A program made the position numbers and the translations under genes. A DNA stretch of 6,701 nt from an uncultured Saprospiraceae bacterium. Lineage in GTDB: Bacteria > Bacteroidota > Bacteroidia > Chitinophagales > Saprospiraceae. Location of the stretch: contig CALHKJ010000495.1 in assembly GCA_938033975.1 (NCBI GenBank), positions 1-6,701 of the forward strand, read 5' to 3'. Shown piece after piece: positions 5,190 to 6,701 of the stretch (the stretch's first letter is position 1; the number at the start of each line of letters is the position of its first letter). The notes beneath the pieces are model-generated. The model had not been told where the DNA came from, made no database searches, and saw only the letters and a program-made list of their open reading frames with translations.

Positions 5190-6518
5190 TTATTGCTTCT
5201 TCAAATTAAAACCAGCAGGAATTTCAAAACTAAAAGTACTACCCTTTCCTAATTCTGATTCTACAGATAATTTTCCACCTAAATCTTCAACTATCATTTT
5301 ACAAGTATCCAAGCCAATACCAAGGCCTTCTACTTCTTTCTCTGAAACTCTTTTAAATGGCTCAAAGATAGTTTCGAGTTTCTCAGCGGAAATCCCAACA
5401 CCATTATCAATTATTGAACACTTTATAGAATTCTCCAATAATTCAAATTCTACTTCGATAAAGGCATCCTTATTTGGATCATTATATTTGAGACTATTAG
5501 ATATTAGGTTTTGAAAAAGTTGTTTAAGCAAACTTTCATAGCCAAATAATTGAACATCTACTTGAGGCTTAATTAGTTTAACATTGTATTGTTTAAATTC
5601 TTGAAAGAGTAAGACTTCAATGCTTTCAATCAATTGAGAAACAGAAATAGTAGTTGGGCTAACATTGGTTTTAAATTCTGCAATACTCAATAAATTATCA
5701 ATCATTCGATTAAGTTGGGTAACTGATGAATTTATATAATTGAAATAGCTATCATCAGAGGTTCCTTTTACCTCGCTGTTGTTTCTTTCTATTAGTTGAG
5801 AAAATGCATTGATTGATCTTAAAGGAGCTTTAATATCATGCGCAATTCTGTGAGCAAAGCTACTCAAGTTTTGATTGGACATACTTAACTTTTCTTGTTG
5901 AAGTTCAAGTTCTTTTTTAGTTCTAATAATCTCAGATTGCAAATGCGCCAATTCGCTACTCAAGCAATGAAAATCTGAACACTCAGCTGGTTCAAAGTTT
6001 TTATTAATATCCTTAATAAGTTTTATTAATCGTCTCCTTGTTTCAAATTTTTCAACTATGGTATTTGAAACTATTTGCAAAATTCTAAGTTGTTTATTAT
6101 TTAAACTTCTCTCCTTTGTGTCCATGATGCACAAAGATCCAAAAGCGATATTTTCACTGTTCATCAGTGGGAAACCTGCATAGTAAGTATTCTTGCCTTT
6201 CGCGACTTCCAAATTACAAGTTTTGCTATCACAGCTAATATCGTCTATGATAGTGAGTTTTTTATTTTGAACAGTAAACTTGCAGATTGAATCCTTTTTT
6301 AAAAGAGGAAAATCAATCATCCCTTCTGAGGAGATTATATATTGACGCTCCGAATCCAACAAAGATATATAGCAAATGGGTGAGCCAGAAATTTCCATAG
6401 CCAGCTCTATAGATTCTTTTAGATAATCATTGTTATTATGTAGCTCTTCAACAATACCATAACTTGAAATCACCTTGTCAAGTTGGTTATCAGATAGATA
6501 AAATAAACATTGTAGCAT
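5190..6518 (-). CDS. Orphan cytosolic GAF-domain sensor histidine kinase
   Basis: This 442-residue protein has no membrane segment. A GAF domain spans roughly 28-160 (SPICYISLLDSERQYI, SICKFTVQ, YYAGFPLM, AFGSLCIMD), followed by a Glu/Gln/Leu-rich linker at 186-220 likely to form a coiled coil. The HisKA H-box SFAHRIAHDIKAPLRSI has H227 as phosphoacceptor. The ATPase domain shows the N-box LFQNLISNSLKYN (N337/N341), DNGVGI (371-376), FEPFKR (385-390) and GLGIGL (398-403), so it should be an active kinase. No receiver domain and no response-regulator gene is seen alongside it in the window. The start is supported by AAAGGA about 8 bp upstream (6527-6532 on the complement) and a stop codon upstream in frame. 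It converges with the AlkD-like gene, leaving a 35-bp spacer. The signal is unknown. Confidence 0.93.
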   Translation of the reverse strand: MLQCLFYLSDNQLDKVISSYGIVEELHNNNDYLKESIELAMEISGSPICYISLLDSERQYIISSEGMIDFPLLKKDSICKFTVQNKKLTIIDDISCDSKTCNLEVAKGKNTYYAGFPLMNSENIAFGSLCIMDTKERSLNNKQLRILQIVSNTIVEKFETRRRLIKLIKDINKNFEPAECSDFHCLSSELAHLQSEIIRTKKELELQQEKLSMSNQNLSSFAHRIAHDIKAPLRSINAFSQLIERNNSEVKGTSDDSYFNYINSSVTQLNRMIDNLLSIAEFKTNVSPTTISVSQLIESIEVLLFQEFKQYNVKLIKPQVDVQLFGYESLLKQLFQNLISNSLKYNDPNKDAFIEVEFELLENSIKCSIIDNGVGISAEKLETIFEPFKRVSEKEVEGLGIGLDTCKMIVEDLGGKLSVESELGKGSTFSFEIPAGFNLKKQ

Positions 6519-6526
6519 AGACTTAT

Positions 6527-6532
6527 TCCTTT
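6527..6532 (-). promoter_or_regulatory. Shine-Dalgarno-like AAAGGA before the histidine kinase
   Basis: On the minus strand AAAGGA ends 8 bases before the ATG at 6516-6518. Most genes in this window lack such a motif, so it helps settle the kinase start. Confidence 0.5.
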
Positions 6533-6615
6533 GATAGTAGTATCACAATCATTATGCCCTATGGTGGTAAGCGATATACCTAATTTTGTAAGCTAATTGT
6601 CTATTTGCTATCCTT

Positions 6616-6701
6616 TTACAAGATTTCACAAGGAAGTCCCGGTCTGTCTCGAACAATTTCAGCTTCAGAACCTATTTCCAATTGAAATCTAGAATGAATA
6701 A
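6616..6701 (-). CDS. Possible 3' end of an upstream minus-strand gene
   Basis: On the minus strand, a frame is open from the right edge to TAA at 6616-6618, giving 27 codons (ending RDRPGLPCEIL). The stretch is richer in G/C than the neighbouring spacer, and the residues look protein-like. A 27-codon open frame can still occur by chance, and a plus-strand frame over the same bases is also open. If real, the gene would lie 97 bp upstream of the kinase gene on the same strand. Family not recognised. Confidence 0.33.
   Translation of the reverse strand, partial: IHSRFQLEIGSEAEIVRDRPGLPCEIL

Noticed and set aside
6597..6692. Plus-strand open frame near the right edge
   Set aside because: No usable start codon and no protein-like motif; the opposite-strand frame is the more plausible coding candidate, and even that is weak.

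Overview
The window is AT-rich, and its genes are full of Lys, Asn and Ile codons. Strong Shine-Dalgarno sequences are mostly absent, and the one good promoter candidate fits the Bacteroidota -7 consensus (TAnnTTTG). Together with the protein families present, this points to a Bacteroidota chromosome, probably a marine or environmental member of Flavobacteriia or Cytophagia. That placement is an inference from style and cannot be narrowed to a genus. There are no tRNA, rRNA, CRISPR or insertion-sequence signals.

Layout. (1) Bases 1-454 are the 3' end of a large secreted protein with an RTX-like C-terminal segment. (2) 556-783 encodes a small YjdI-type 4Fe-4S mono-cluster protein. It converges on (3) 856-1551 (minus), a six-helix membrane protein of unknown function. 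(4) That gene is divergent from an HxlR-family regulator (1623-2048). Their 71-bp shared spacer is packed with TTACTT/AAGTAA half-sites that look like an operator array. (5) A 276-bp non-coding stretch (2049-2324) holds a weak terminator candidate, small palindromes and a -7 promoter element. (6) Four same-strand genes follow: a subfamily II haloalkane dehalogenase (2325-3230), an AraC/GyrI-like regulator (3277-4116), a DUF1801 protein (4118-4447) and an AlkD-like DNA alkylation repair protein (4444-5154). The last three are separated by 1 bp and then overlap by 4 bp, so they are almost certainly one translationally coupled unit. (7) Convergent to these is an orphan cytosolic GAF histidine kinase (5190-6518, minus). 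The last ~86 bases may be the 3' end of another minus-strand gene.

How the genes may work together. The most interesting idea is that 2325-5154 is a response module for alkylating electrophiles. The dehalogenase would hydrolyse reactive haloalkanes, and the AlkD-like protein would excise alkylated bases. The AraC protein's GyrI-like domain would sense a small molecule, or possibly hydrolyse one. All expected catalytic residues of the dehalogenase are present, as are the signature Trp/Asp/Arg/Trp residues of the AlkD family. The functional link between the genes is inference from gene order; co-transcription of the dehalogenase with the downstream trio, across 46 bp, is plausible but not proven. 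The nearby HxlR regulator keeps the conserved N-terminal cysteine that electrophile-sensing relatives use, which fits the theme loosely.
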